A stretch of DNA of 33,519 nt from Haloferula luteola (GTDB taxonomy: Bacteria; Verrucomicrobiota; Verrucomicrobiia; Verrucomicrobiales; Akkermansiaceae). The stretch is taken from positions 1 to 33,519 of the forward strand of contig NZ_JACHFD010000034.1 in NCBI RefSeq assembly GCF_014201715.1, read 5' to 3'. Each line of letters begins with the position of its first letter. Position 1 is the first letter of the stretch. The position numbers and the translations under genes were made by a program. Below, in pieces: positions 9,459-18,847 of this stretch. The notes beneath the pieces were generated by a model. The model saw only the letters and a list, made by a program, of their open reading frames with translations. It did no database searches and was not told the DNA's origin.

Positions 9459-9498
9459 GATCGCGCACATTTGGCGTGCGATCCGCGCGGTGGATCGC
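9459..9498 (+). promoter_or_regulatory. Two mutually exclusive hairpins downstream of the mutarotase gene
   Basis: The segment GTGCGATCC (9476-9484) can pair with the upstream GATCGCGCAC (9459-9468, one bulge), or its GCGATCC part can pair with the downstream GGATCGC (9492-9498, seven perfect pairs, 7-nt loop). There is no U-tract, so it is not a standard terminator. It may be a 3' end structure of the mutarotase mRNA or a folding switch ahead of the CsbD gene. Confidence 0.3.
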
Positions 9499-9654
9499 CG
9501 CGGTCGATGCCGAATCAGGCCGACCCATGCGACTCAAACCCCTCATTTTCAATACATATCACCCAAAATTCGAGGGCGGCACGTCGAGTGCGAAAGAGAT
9601 GAGGGAAGCTTCGGAATCCGTCCGAATCGTTCCTTAACTCAACTCTGAAAAGCC

Positions 9655-9849
9655 ATGAACCAACTCGAAGTCAAAGGTAACTGGAACATCGTCAAAGGTC
9701 GCCTCAAACAAAAATGGGGCCAACTCACCGATGACGACCTCGACTACGTGGAAGGACTCGAAGAAGAACTCGTCGGCCGCATCCAAAAGCGCACTGGCGA
9801 GACCCGAGAAGCGGTCGAAAAGGCCATCGAGGATTCCCGCCACGTCTAA
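9655..9849 (+). CDS. CsbD family stress-response protein
   Basis: A 64-residue hydrophilic, highly charged protein. It has the usual CsbD core: an N-terminal GNWNIVKGRLKQKWGQLTDDDL stretch (residues 8-29), then a Glu/Lys-rich helical half with GR-Q-RTGE. CsbD proteins are small general-stress proteins (sigma-B regulon in Bacillus, osmotic/cell-density response in others) whose biochemical role is unknown. The length is typical. The preceding 214-bp gap and the strong terminator right after the stop indicate a single-gene transcript. The start ATG has only a weak purine stretch (CTCTGAAAAGCC) before it. Confidence 0.9.
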   Translation: MNQLEVKGNWNIVKGRLKQKWGQLTDDDLDYVEGLEEELVGRIQKRTGETREAVEKAIEDSRHV

Positions 9850-9877
9850 GGCCACCCTTCCATCTCCTGAGAAAATC

Positions 9878-9905
9878 GGCACCCGGCTCGTCCGGGTGCC
9901 TTTTT
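9878..9905 (+). terminator. Strong rho-independent terminator after CsbD
   Basis: Perfect 9-bp stem GGCACCCGG / CCGGGTGCC with a 5-nt loop (CTCGT) followed by TTTTT, 28 bp after the CsbD stop. On the minus strand the stem is followed by a short T-rich stretch, so it may also end the converging SLC13 transcript, which stops at 9938. Confidence 0.9.
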
Positions 9906-9937
9906 GCTTCTTCAATGCGAATGCCTCTCCCCTTTCC

Positions 9938-11746
9938 TCAGAAAGGCCAGAACCTCGGGATCAACCACACCGCGACTCCCCATAGCAAAAGATTCAGAGG
10001 GAGCCCGATCTTTACAAAGTCACCAAATCGATATCCCCCGGCCCCATAAACATAGGTGTTCGTTTGATAACCGATGGGCGTCAGAAAACTCGCGCTTGCG
10101 CCAAACATGATCGCCACGATGAACGGTCGCGCATCGACTCCAAGCGAATCCGCAATCGAGATCACTACCGGAGTCAACAAGATCGCCACCGCATTGTTGG
10201 TCACCACTTCCGTCAACAATGACGCCAAAATATAGATTCCCGCGAGAATCGCCACCGGGCCGAAATCCTTCATCGCGCCCACGACCCCTTGAGAAATCCA
10301 CTCCGCCCCCCCCGTGATCTCCATCGCCTTGCCAATCCCCAACATTCCATAGATCAGGAACAGGATATTCCATTCGATCCGTTCGTAAGCTTCTCGCAAA
10401 TCGACGCACCGCGTGACGATCGACAGCACCGCCCCCACCAACGCGGCGCTGGAAATCGGCAAGAGCCCAAAGGCGGCCGTCAGGATCACTCCCAGCATGA
10501 TCCCCGACGCAAGAAACACCTTGCTCTTCCGTGGCAGTGAAATGCTCGACTCATTGAGGCTCAGAAAATCCTCCTCCTGCTTCAGGCGGATCAAGTTATG
10601 AACTGGCCCTTCCAGCAAAAGCGTATCTCCAAACGCCAGGCGCAGGTCCTGATAACCCGCCCGCACATTCACTCCCCGGCGATGCACCGCGGCCACCACC
10701 ACCCCATATCTTCTCCGAATCCCGGAATCGCGAATCGATCGCCCCAGCAACGAACTACGTGGCCCGATGATGGCCTCCACCGTCTTCACCTGCGTCCCTT
10801 GAGGCTCCTCATCGTTCGCCGAGCCCACCGTTTCATGCAGCATCGTCAGACCCTTGGTCGCCTGGATTTCCGCCAACTGCTTCGCCGTCGCCCGGAACCA
10901 TAGGGTATCACGTTCCTGCAGAACCAACGCATCGAGGGGGATGTCCTCGACCCGCCGACCGTGCCTCGCCACCTCATACACCAAGGTCCGTTTGCGATCC
11001 GAAAACAAGGGGTTCCCCACCAAGCGCTCGCCCGCCAATGGCGAATCATCATCCACCACCACCGCCGAACAGAACTTCCGGGTATCTTCCGCATCGATCA
11101 GGCTGCTGACCGTATCCCGCGCCGGCAGCAGGCGAACCCCCACCAGAAACAAATACCCAAAACCCACCAAAGCATAGATCGCGCCCAAACCCGAAATCTC
11201 AAAAATCCCGAAAGGCTGCTGCCCTTGAGACTTGGCCACCCCGGCTACGAGCAAATTGGTCGACGTCCCAATCAAAGTTCCAGTGCCCCCGAGGATGCTC
11301 AGAAACGACAATGGGATCAGCAACTTACTGGCCTTCATCCCCGCCTGGCGGCAAAACGCCATCAAAACCGGCAAAAACACCACCACCACGGGCGTGTTAT
11401 TCAGGAACGCCGAAAGCGGCATCACGATCAATGCCAGCACCGTCAGCACCCGTGGCATCGACGTCCCCGCCCAGCTTGAAAACTTCACCGCGATCCAATC
11501 AATGGCTCCCGTTCGGGTCAGCGAGCTGCTCAGCACAAACATCGCTCCGATCGTCAACGGAGCGGAATTGGAAAACACCTCCGAGACCTCCTTTTCTCCG
11601 AGAACTCCAGCCACCACCAGCACCCCCATGCCACACAAGGCCGTCAGCTCAGTCGGCAGCCATTCCTTCATGAAGCAAAGGAACACGGCGGCAAGCACCC
11701 CGAAGGTAAGCCAAAGCTGAAAAGCATCCATGGGCATCGGCGCCAT
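9938..11746 (-). CDS. SLC13-family permease (DASS/CitT-like) with two TrkA-C (RCK_C) domains
   Basis: An inner-membrane transporter of about 602 residues. The first membrane half (about 1-190) holds the GGTGTLIGTSTN signature, preceded by SAFLNNTPVVV. A central cytoplasmic part (about 200-400) contains two TrkA-C/RCK_C-type regulatory domains (SPLAGERLVG... and SSLLGRSIRDSGIRRRYG...). The second membrane half has the matching TNNAVAILLTP and FLTPIGYQTNTYVYG. This two-half layout with inserted TrkA-C domains is typical of bacterial SLC13 members that carry sulfate or other anions with sodium; substrate cannot be told. I chose ATG 11746. ATGs at 11737 and 11731 are equally possible, and a TTG at 11839 would nearly abut the divergent TPR gene. 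The shared intergenic region with that gene is about 110 bp. Confidence 0.92.
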   Translation of the reverse strand: MAPMPMDAFQLWLTFGVLAAVFLCFMKEWLPTELTALCGMGVLVVAGVLGEKEVSEVFSNSAPLTIGAMFVLSSSLTRTGAIDWIAVKFSSWAGTSMPRVLTVLALIVMPLSAFLNNTPVVVVFLPVLMAFCRQAGMKASKLLIPLSFLSILGGTGTLIGTSTNLLVAGVAKSQGQQPFGIFEISGLGAIYALVGFGYLFLVGVRLLPARDTVSSLIDAEDTRKFCSAVVVDDDSPLAGERLVGNPLFSDRKRTLVYEVARHGRRVEDIPLDALVLQERDTLWFRATAKQLAEIQATKGLTMLHETVGSANDEEPQGTQVKTVEAIIGPRSSLLGRSIRDSGIRRRYGVVVAAVHRRGVNVRAGYQDLRLAFGDTLLLEGPVHNLIRLKQEEDFLSLNESSISLPRKSKVFLASGIMLGVILTAAFGLLPISSAALVGAVLSIVTRCVDLREAYERIEWNILFLIYGMLGIGKAMEITGGAEWISQGVVGAMKDFGPVAILAGIYILASLLTEVVTNNAVAILLTPVVISIADSLGVDARPFIVAIMFGASASFLTPIGYQTNTYVYGAGGYRFGDFVKIGLPLNLLLWGVAVWLIPRFWPF

Positions 11747-11855
11747 CTTCAAACGGAAACCCGTCCGACGCCACACATTCCGATCTCGCACCTCATCATC
11801 CTCGACTCTTTCCTCTGGCCTTCCCTCCAGCTCCCCCAATCATGGATGAAACTTC

Positions 11856-14800
11856 ATGCAAAATGCCGATTTCCCCCTCTCCGAGATCCATCTCAAAATC
11901 CTCAAAGGCCACATGCTCGATGCTTGGGACCAGGCTCAAGCCACCGGAATTTTGCTAACAGATTGGCCACACGGCGACGCACGCCGAGTCGCTGCGCGGC
12001 TCGCCAGATCCTTAGGGGATTCCCGGCTCGGTTTCGTCCTTGATGGACTCAATTGGCGTGCCGATCGTCAGAATCCTAAGTGGTTCTTCCATTCCCTGAA
12101 CCTCCGCTCCGCTTGGCTCTCCATTCCTCAAAAGATTGAAGAGATTTCCAATCATCTCGAGGCTCCCAGAGTCATTTCCCCCACCGTTCAAGCCGACCTT
12201 CTCGCCATGCGGGGACACCAATACGCTTGCCTTCGAGACTTCTCTCCAGCTCACCGAGATCTCAATCTCGCCCTTGAGCTCGCGCCTCATCAGCCGTGGA
12301 TTCACGTGATGCACTCTGCGGTGCTAGAGAAAGAGGACCGCTACGAAGATGCCTATTCGGCAGCAAAAGAAGCCATTGCCCTCCAGCCAAATTATGCCGC
12401 CGCCGTTTATCAACTCACGGACAATCTCATTCATTTAGGCCGTGATGAAGAGGCCATCCAAATCCTAGAAAGAGCGAGCTCCTCGACTCAGAATGCGGGG
12501 TTCCCCATCCGTCTCCAACTTCTCTACAGCGAACGCGAAGATCATCAGCGCGCCCTCGATTGCATCAGGATCGCCGAAGAGCGGTCCCCTTTGGCAAACG
12601 ACTCTCTTAGAAAATGGTTCGCGGGACGTCGTGCAGACTTCTATCTCCTCGAAGGTGATACCGACCGCTGCATTGAGTGGAGCGAAAGGAACGGAAATTC
12701 CTACTATTTGCGAACAGCTCGAAAGCTCCTTGAGCCCGGGTTGAATCGTCGCAAACGAGTCCGTCTCGACGTCCCGTTCATCCGTCAGCATTCCATGACG
12801 TGTGCGCCTGCCACCCTCGCGTCTCTCGCAGCCTTTTGGAAGCGTCCCGTCGATCATCTAACCATTGCCGAGGCTATCTGCCATGAAGGGACTCCTTGGC
12901 ACAAAGAACGCCACTGGGCCGAAGAGCATGGATTTCACACCGTAGAGTTCCGGCTTACCAACGAATCATTGCACGCTCTCATTGACCGAGGGGTGCCGTT
13001 CACCCTGTCCACTCAGGCCGCCACCAGTGCTCACCTCCAGGCGTGCATCGGATACGACGACCGAACGGGACTCATTCTCGTCCGAGATCCCACCGATCGC
13101 CACTATGGAGAAATGTCTCTTGACCAACTGATCAAGAATCACCCGATCAATGGCCCCAGAGGGATGGTCATGGTTCCTCGAGAAGAAAAGGCTCTACTCG
13201 ATGGAATCATCCTCCCAGACTGCGCGCTTTACGACGCTTACCATGATCTCCTAGTCGTACTCGATAGCCACGAACGGCTCCCCGTCGAGGCTGCCATGGC
13301 AGCGCTCCGGGCGATCGGGGGCGATGCGCCACTGGTTCACGATGGAAGTGAGCGGGTGGCCACATGGAAAGACGATGCCAGTGCCGGATTGAATGCCATC
13401 GACCGACAACTTGCTTTCGCTCCCGATCACCCGCCAACCCTTCTTCGAAAGGCATCGACCCTTCAAAAACTCCGTCGCTGGCAGGATCTTCGCGACTTCC
13501 TTGAGGATATCGTCCGACAACCTCAAAGCGATCCGATCTTCAACTCAGAACTAGGTGAGTTGCTGATGGAAGACGCACGCCAGCTCCATCGCGCCGAGAG
13601 ATTTCTACGTAAGGCGGTCCGCCAAAGAAAGTGGGATGCAGGGCCTTACTCCAGCCTCGCTTGGTGCCGGGCAAAACAACAAAGGCATGCTGAAGCCGCC
13701 GTCCTTCATCGCATCTCCGCGTGCCTCAACGCGAGCTTTGATCCTTATTCTCGTAATTATTTCAACTCATGCCGAATCGTCAGGCGTGAGGAGGAGGCCA
13801 TCGAATTCCTCCGCGCCCGCACTCAACGCTTTGGGAATAAGTCGTCCGAAACTTGGATTCAGCTAGCGAACGCGCTCAACGACCTCAACCGACATGACGA
13901 TGCGGCCGTCGTTCTACAGGAGGGCGCTGCAATATTCCCCGAGATGGGCGGATACGCTCTCAAATCAGGTGCCATGATGGCCACTTGGGGTGAACCTCAT
14001 CGCTCCCAAGGCCTTGAATGGATGGAAGCGGCACGAGGCAAAACGCCTGAGCATGAGTGGCTAGCAGAAACCGCCCGAATTGCTGGCTACTTGGGAGACC
14101 GATCCAAGTCCATTCGGTGTTGGAAAAGCCTAACCGCCATGCAACCCCGCCGAATGGACGCATGGAGAGGGTTGGCAAGCCAGCTCGCCGATCTTGAGGG
14201 GCTCGACTCCACCCTCAAGCTTCTCGATCAAGCCACTAAAGATCATCCTGAGGTTCTCGAGCTTTGGACTCTCAAAGCTGAGTATCTAAAAGGAACCAAA
14301 CGCGGACCCCTTGAAGCTCTCGATCACGCCCTCGATGGGGATCCAGGCAATCTGTGGGCACGGCGTGAACGAGCAATCTACTGGTTCGAGGCAGGAGAAC
14401 CCCTACGAGCCCAAGCTGATGCTCAAGATGCTGTAGACCGGCACCCTTGGGATCCGAAAAGCTATGGAACTCTCGCTTGGCTCCAGGAAAGAGAAAACTC
14501 CAGAGAAGCAGCGGCTGAGAACTACCGCCATGCGATTCAATTGGACGTCGACTACACTTTTGCCGCGTACCGCCTGCTTTCCCTTTTCGAAGACCAGCAG
14601 GCGAAGCATCGCGAACTCGCCTTTCTCCGTTTGGAGATGGACCGCCAAGTTTCGAACGGCTCCATTCTTCTTCCCTATCAAGAGCTTGCATGGCCACTCC
14701 TCGAGCCTGCCGAGCTCCTCGATCAACTCCACACATTTTGTTCTCAAAGGCCTGATCTTTGGCAAACTTGGGCCGCGACCATCCATCATACACTCCAAAT

Positions 14801-16964
14801 GGGTGACGACGACCTCGCACGCACCGCCGCCCTGGAACTTACCGAGCGTTTTCCTCTGCTTCCCCGCGCTTGGCTTGAGTTTGCAAAGGTCTATCGAGCC
14901 GCCCGTCAGCCCACAGAAGAAGTGAAAGCCACCGCTCGCGCGATAGAACTCTCACCCGGTTGGGATGACGCGGCCCGACAACATGCTGAGATTCTCGAAA
15001 CCCTAGGAAGGACCCAGGATGCCGTTGAGGTCCTCACCAAAGCAGCGGAACTTGAGCCGCTCGAAGGTGCGAACCACGGCTGCCTTGCGGATCTTCTACA
15101 CCGTCTGAATCGTACCGAACAGGCTCTCGATGTGCTTCTCGCCGGACTCCGTCTGTGCCCATTTTACGGTTGGGGTTGGAGTATGGCGTGTAAATGGGCT
15201 GGAAACCTTCAACGTCGCCAAGAAGTCATCGAGCTTCTTCAGTCGACCTCTCTTCAGAAGGACCATCACCCAAAATGGTGGCCGATCGCTGCAGATACTT
15301 GGATCGAACTAGGTGATTATGAGGCGGCGCTATCATCAGTTCAACAGGGTCTACTCTTGCAGCCCAAAAATGTCCTCCTCCGGGATAAACTCGCTCAAAT
15401 CCATTTCCTACGGAAAGACAATGATCTCGCATTTGCCGCCTGCTCACGCATAGACGGAGAATCTGAGACTCCCATCAATCTTCGCGGTCGTCGCGCATGG
15501 ATCTTCATCCACTCAGGCCAACCCTTGAAAGGCGCTGAAGAAATGAAGCTCCTTCTTCAGGAATCACCCAACAATTCTTGGGCGCTCGATGAGCTGGCGA
15601 CTTTCTTCGAAGATCGTTCCGATTGGCAAGAACTCCGCGATCACTCCCAACGGTGGCTAAGAATCGATCCCCAAAACACCCGAGCACTCGCCTGTCTAGG
15701 GATTTCCGAACTCAACCTGAAGAACCTCAGCGGCGCCCGAACCGCCTATACACGCGCTCATGCCCTCGACCCTAGCTATTCATTTGTCGCCCGCCAACTT
15801 CTCCACCTCCAATTGGACGCACATGAGTTCGATGATGCAGCAGCTACCCTCGCGAGCCTCCGCCATTTTTCACCAAGCCCATGGAATACCAAAGACGCCA
15901 TTGATCTCCAGCTTCGCCAAGGAGACCACCCCGCTGCCTTCCAACTTGCAGACTCACTCATCCAAGATTCGACTGCCAATTTCGAAGTGTTCAACGAAGT
16001 CGAAGACCTCTTTTCTAAACATCAACTGACCCATCGCTATCGGGCTTGGATTCGCAATGAGATAGGAACTCCTCCTATTGCCGCTCCTGGAGCCCTTGCC
16101 AACTGGATTGGAACCCTCACTCCTGCTCTTCTCCCAACGACGGGCTACAAGCGTCTGCTCAAAGAGCCCCTAGCATCTCCATCCCGGAACGAAGCGTGGC
16201 AAGCCCTTCTTCGCTACTGTACTGGAAGCAAACTGAAAAAAAAGACCCTCCTTTGGTCCAAACGTCACCGAGCAGAACTCCACACTCCTGCGGCGCTATG
16301 GGCCGCGACAGGCAGGGCATTTCTATCTTCAGGGCTTTGCAAAGCTGGAGTTGCTTGGATGGCCGATTGGAGATCCCGTCCAGACGATCTCGACACCTCC
16401 TCTTTCGTGAATCTAGCAGCCCTTTATGATTCCCATCCGGGAGACACTACGGAGCAATTCGATCATTCCTTAGAAGTCCGCCTTGAAGGCTTAAGACGCT
16501 TTCCGGAGGACGTCTGGCAAGCACAAGCCTTAAGAGCCGGGCTCGCACTCCAACTGGCCTGCAGTGGAAAAATCGAGGAGGCTCGCGAGCTTGTCAAAAA
16601 CTTGGAGGAGGACCGCTGCACCGACTACTATTGCGGACTCGGAAACGGTGCTCGAGCAATCCTTGCAGCCTCCGATGGAAACGAATCCGAGGCGAGAAGA
16701 CAGCTGGAACAGGCGCTTCAAAAATTCGGCAACACCGATCGTCTCGGAGCCTCTCGACACCGCCAAAGGCTCGTCCAAGCCGTCGCTTCTTCTTTGCCTT
16801 GGACCAAGGGTAGAGCGAGGGCCCTTCGAAAGCACTGGGACCTCACCCCCGAACCGCAGAAAAAGCCCCTATGGGAACGCGATATCAAACTTCCCGCTTG
16901 GGCGGTGGTCACCCTCGTCATTCTCCTCGCCCGGGCTTGCAGTCGCTTTCTCGAAATGAGCTAG
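11856..16964 (+). CDS. Giant TPR protein with embedded C39-like cysteine peptidase domain and C-terminal membrane anchor
   Basis: A 1702-residue protein without a signal peptide. Residues about 100-290 are TPR-like helical repeats. Residues about 300-455 form a papain-like C39 domain: Gln311 and Cys316 in RQHSMTCAPATLASL, His393 in SAHLQACIGYDD, and Asp411 in LVRDPTDRHYGEMS, the expected oxyanion Gln, nucleophile, His and Asp/Asn. From about 500 to 1640 come more TPR-type repeats (A--A---A-EL-P). The last 24 residues begin LPAWAVVTLVILLARA, a single hydrophobic helix after basic residues, so the protein looks tail-anchored with the repeats and peptidase in the cytoplasm. There is no ABC transporter or bacteriocin precursor nearby, unlike classical C39 export proteins. 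Its stop is 9 bp from the convergent clcA stop. ATG 11856 follows a weak GGATGA. By eye it is less GC-rich than its neighbours. Function unknown. Confidence 0.85.
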   Translation: MQNADFPLSEIHLKILKGHMLDAWDQAQATGILLTDWPHGDARRVAARLARSLGDSRLGFVLDGLNWRADRQNPKWFFHSLNLRSAWLSIPQKIEEISNHLEAPRVISPTVQADLLAMRGHQYACLRDFSPAHRDLNLALELAPHQPWIHVMHSAVLEKEDRYEDAYSAAKEAIALQPNYAAAVYQLTDNLIHLGRDEEAIQILERASSSTQNAGFPIRLQLLYSEREDHQRALDCIRIAEERSPLANDSLRKWFAGRRADFYLLEGDTDRCIEWSERNGNSYYLRTARKLLEPGLNRRKRVRLDVPFIRQHSMTCAPATLASLAAFWKRPVDHLTIAEAICHEGTPWHKERHWAEEHGFHTVEFRLTNESLHALIDRGVPFTLSTQAATSAHLQACIGYDDRTGLILVRDPTDRHYGEMSLDQLIKNHPINGPRGMVMVPREEKALLDGIILPDCALYDAYHDLLVVLDSHERLPVEAAMAALRAIGGDAPLVHDGSERVATWKDDASAGLNAIDRQLAFAPDHPPTLLRKASTLQKLRRWQDLRDFLEDIVRQPQSDPIFNSELGELLMEDARQLHRAERFLRKAVRQRKWDAGPYSSLAWCRAKQQRHAEAAVLHRISACLNASFDPYSRNYFNSCRIVRREEEAIEFLRARTQRFGNKSSETWIQLANALNDLNRHDDAAVVLQEGAAIFPEMGGYALKSGAMMATWGEPHRSQGLEWMEAARGKTPEHEWLAETARIAGYLGDRSKSIRCWKSLTAMQPRRMDAWRGLASQLADLEGLDSTLKLLDQATKDHPEVLELWTLKAEYLKGTKRGPLEALDHALDGDPGNLWARRERAIYWFEAGEPLRAQADAQDAVDRHPWDPKSYGTLAWLQERENSREAAAENYRHAIQLDVDYTFAAYRLLSLFEDQQAKHRELAFLRLEMDRQVSNGSILLPYQELAWPLLEPAELLDQLHTFCSQRPDLWQTWAATIHHTLQMGDDDLARTAALELTERFPLLPRAWLEFAKVYRAARQPTEEVKATARAIELSPGWDDAARQHAEILETLGRTQDAVEVLTKAAELEPLEGANHGCLADLLHRLNRTEQALDVLLAGLRLCPFYGWGWSMACKWAGNLQRRQEVIELLQSTSLQKDHHPKWWPIAADTWIELGDYEAALSSVQQGLLLQPKNVLLRDKLAQIHFLRKDNDLAFAACSRIDGESETPINLRGRRAWIFIHSGQPLKGAEEMKLLLQESPNNSWALDELATFFEDRSDWQELRDHSQRWLRIDPQNTRALACLGISELNLKNLSGARTAYTRAHALDPSYSFVARQLLHLQLDAHEFDDAAATLASLRHFSPSPWNTKDAIDLQLRQGDHPAAFQLADSLIQDSTANFEVFNEVEDLFSKHQLTHRYRAWIRNEIGTPPIAAPGALANWIGTLTPALLPTTGYKRLLKEPLASPSRNEAWQALLRYCTGSKLKKKTLLWSKRHRAELHTPAALWAATGRAFLSSGLCKAGVAWMADWRSRPDDLDTSSFVNLAALYDSHPGDTTEQFDHSLEVRLEGLRRFPEDVWQAQALRAGLALQLACSGKIEEARELVKNLEEDRCTDYYCGLGNGARAILAASDGNESEARRQLEQALQKFGNTDRLGASRHRQRLVQAVASSLPWTKGRARALRKHWDLTPEPQKKPLWERDIKLPAWAVVTLVILLARACSRFLEMS

Positions 16965-16973
16965 GCGCGGAGT

Positions 16974-18773
16974 TCACACTTCTTCCGAAGCATTCTGCTG
17001 GCGCGCGATATCATTCAGCGTCAGCCAGCCGAGAAGCTTTTGCGCATCTGTGGCACTCACCACCGGAACCTGCTGGATATCACGGGCGATCATTCGATTC
17101 GCGGCATCGCGAATCGGCGTATCGATCGTCACGCTGATCAGTTTCTGCTCCCCCATCAGGGCTTCCACGCGATCGACCTCAGGATTTTCTTCCAACTCAT
17201 GGAGCGTGATCACTCCGCGCAGTTGGTCCTCACCATCGAGCACCGGATAGGCATGGAATCGCTTCGCTTCCGCCTGGATCCGCTTCGTCGCTTCCACCGT
17301 CGGCTCCTCCGCTCGAATGATGAACGGCTCATGACTCATGATCACCTTCACCGGCAGCTTCCGATAGTCCCGCGCACCCCGATAGGCGGGCATCCGCCGG
17401 AGAGTCACCCCATCTTGAAGCAATAGGGCATTGTAGATGCTCACCGGCTGCAGCTTCTTCGCGATCTGCCACGCCAACATATTTCCCGCCATCAACGGAA
17501 GGATCAGCGAATAGTTCCCCGTCATCTCAAAAATGATGATCAGTGAGGTGAACGGACACCGCACCACCGCGGCAAACATTGCCCCCATCCCCAGCAACAC
17601 ACAGCCGCCGATCACCTTGGCATCGCTCGGGAACATCGGGATCCACTGCCCGAAATGCTGCAAATCGGACAGCCCCACCCCGATCAATGCCCCCAGCATC
17701 CCGCCAAGAAACAAGGTCGGCGAAAACAATCCCCCCGAGCCACCCGTCGCGTAGTTCAAAACCACCGCGAAAAACTTCATCACCAACAGCACCAGCAAAA
17801 TGCCCACCGTGAGCTGGTTGTCGAAAGCGGCCACCAGACTGTCGTAGCCAATGCTAAAAATCGAGCTCCGGGCATTCCCCATGTTCTGGGTCAGAAAGTA
17901 CGCTGCAATCCCCAAAATCCCGCACGACAACCCGCCTACCGCCGGCCGCATCCACGGGGGCAAAAACCGTCGCTCCTTGAACCACTCGCGAATTCCCAGA
18001 ATGCCGCGCACGAAACCGTGCCCAATCAAACCCGACGCCACCCCCAGCGGCAAAGCGACCAACATCCACCAAGACGTGTGGTAGTCCTCCGCCAATTTTG
18101 CCGTGATCACCGGATCCTCACCCAACAAGCTCCGGGAGACTGCCGCGGCAACCACCACCGCCACCACCATCCCGCCGAGCGCCTTCATCGAAAAGTTGTC
18201 GAGCAACTCTTCGAACACAAAAGTCAATGCCGACAAAGGCGCATTGAATGCCGCCGCAATCCCCGCCGCCATCCCCACCGGTGCCATCGACTGCACCCGC
18301 GTGGGATCGCGAAATGCCCATCGTCCAATCCGCGAAGTGATCGCCGTGCTGATGTGCACCGTTGGCCCCTCCCGCCCCAAACTGTTGCCAAGCCCGACAT
18401 ACAGGGATCCGAGAATAAACCGCCAAATCCCCGTCCACCCGGAGATCTTACCACCCTTGTTGTAGTAGGCCTCCTTCGTTTGAGGAATGCCGCTCCCCGC
18501 CGAATTCGGGGAAAAGTACTGCACGCCGATGCCCACCAGCAATCCCGCCAAAGTTGGAGCCCCCAGCATGATCGCCACAAACCCCACCGTACTCTGGGAT
18601 TTCGCGAGAGACCAAAGCCCCTCAAACATGTGGTGGATGGCGAAGTGAAAGGCAACGGCAGCAAGGCCACATAGGAGGCCTCCCAACACACAAAGGAAAA
18701 GAAACCGTTGTTCGTCGCTCAACTTCTTCCGCATCCAATCGGGCAAGCTGTAGCGTGGCTTTTCCTCATTCAT
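16974..18773 (-). CDS. clcA: ClC-family H+/Cl- antiporter with C-terminal CBS pair
   Basis: A 599-residue inner-membrane protein that exchanges chloride for protons. All ClC signature loops are visible: AGSGIPQTKEA, LGREGPTVHIS with the gating Glu135, GGSGGLFSPTLFLGG, and the late Tyr in VSIYNALL. The internal proton glutamate is also present (Glu189 in FVFEELLDN), so this should be an antiporter and not a passive channel. Two CBS domains (about 465-590; VIMSHEPFIIRAEEPTV and ISVTIDTPIRDAANRMI) form a cytoplasmic nucleotide-sensing module. The start ATG 18773 precedes a short cytoplasmic N-terminus. It lies 74 bp downstream of the CotH gene on the same strand and ends 9 bp from the convergent TPR gene. 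Family role: acid resistance or ion homeostasis. Confidence 0.95.
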   Translation of the reverse strand: MNEEKPRYSLPDWMRKKLSDEQRFLFLCVLGGLLCGLAAVAFHFAIHHMFEGLWSLAKSQSTVGFVAIMLGAPTLAGLLVGIGVQYFSPNSAGSGIPQTKEAYYNKGGKISGWTGIWRFILGSLYVGLGNSLGREGPTVHISTAITSRIGRWAFRDPTRVQSMAPVGMAAGIAAAFNAPLSALTFVFEELLDNFSMKALGGMVVAVVVAAAVSRSLLGEDPVITAKLAEDYHTSWWMLVALPLGVASGLIGHGFVRGILGIREWFKERRFLPPWMRPAVGGLSCGILGIAAYFLTQNMGNARSSIFSIGYDSLVAAFDNQLTVGILLVLLVMKFFAVVLNYATGGSGGLFSPTLFLGGMLGALIGVGLSDLQHFGQWIPMFPSDAKVIGGCVLLGMGAMFAAVVRCPFTSLIIIFEMTGNYSLILPLMAGNMLAWQIAKKLQPVSIYNALLLQDGVTLRRMPAYRGARDYRKLPVKVIMSHEPFIIRAEEPTVEATKRIQAEAKRFHAYPVLDGEDQLRGVITLHELEENPEVDRVEALMGEQKLISVTIDTPIRDAANRMIARDIQQVPVVSATDAQKLLGWLTLNDIARQQNASEEV

Positions 18774-18847
18774 AGGCGGACGCAGCCGGTAACACGCCCT
18801 CCGGTGGTTGACCAGCGGTGATGGGAAACTTTGTTTGTAGTGCCCCT

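Noticed and set aside
17655..18674. 339-codon open frame on the plus strand
   Set aside because: Antisense to clcA, low-complexity basic composition (runs of His, Arg, Pro, Gln), no motif.
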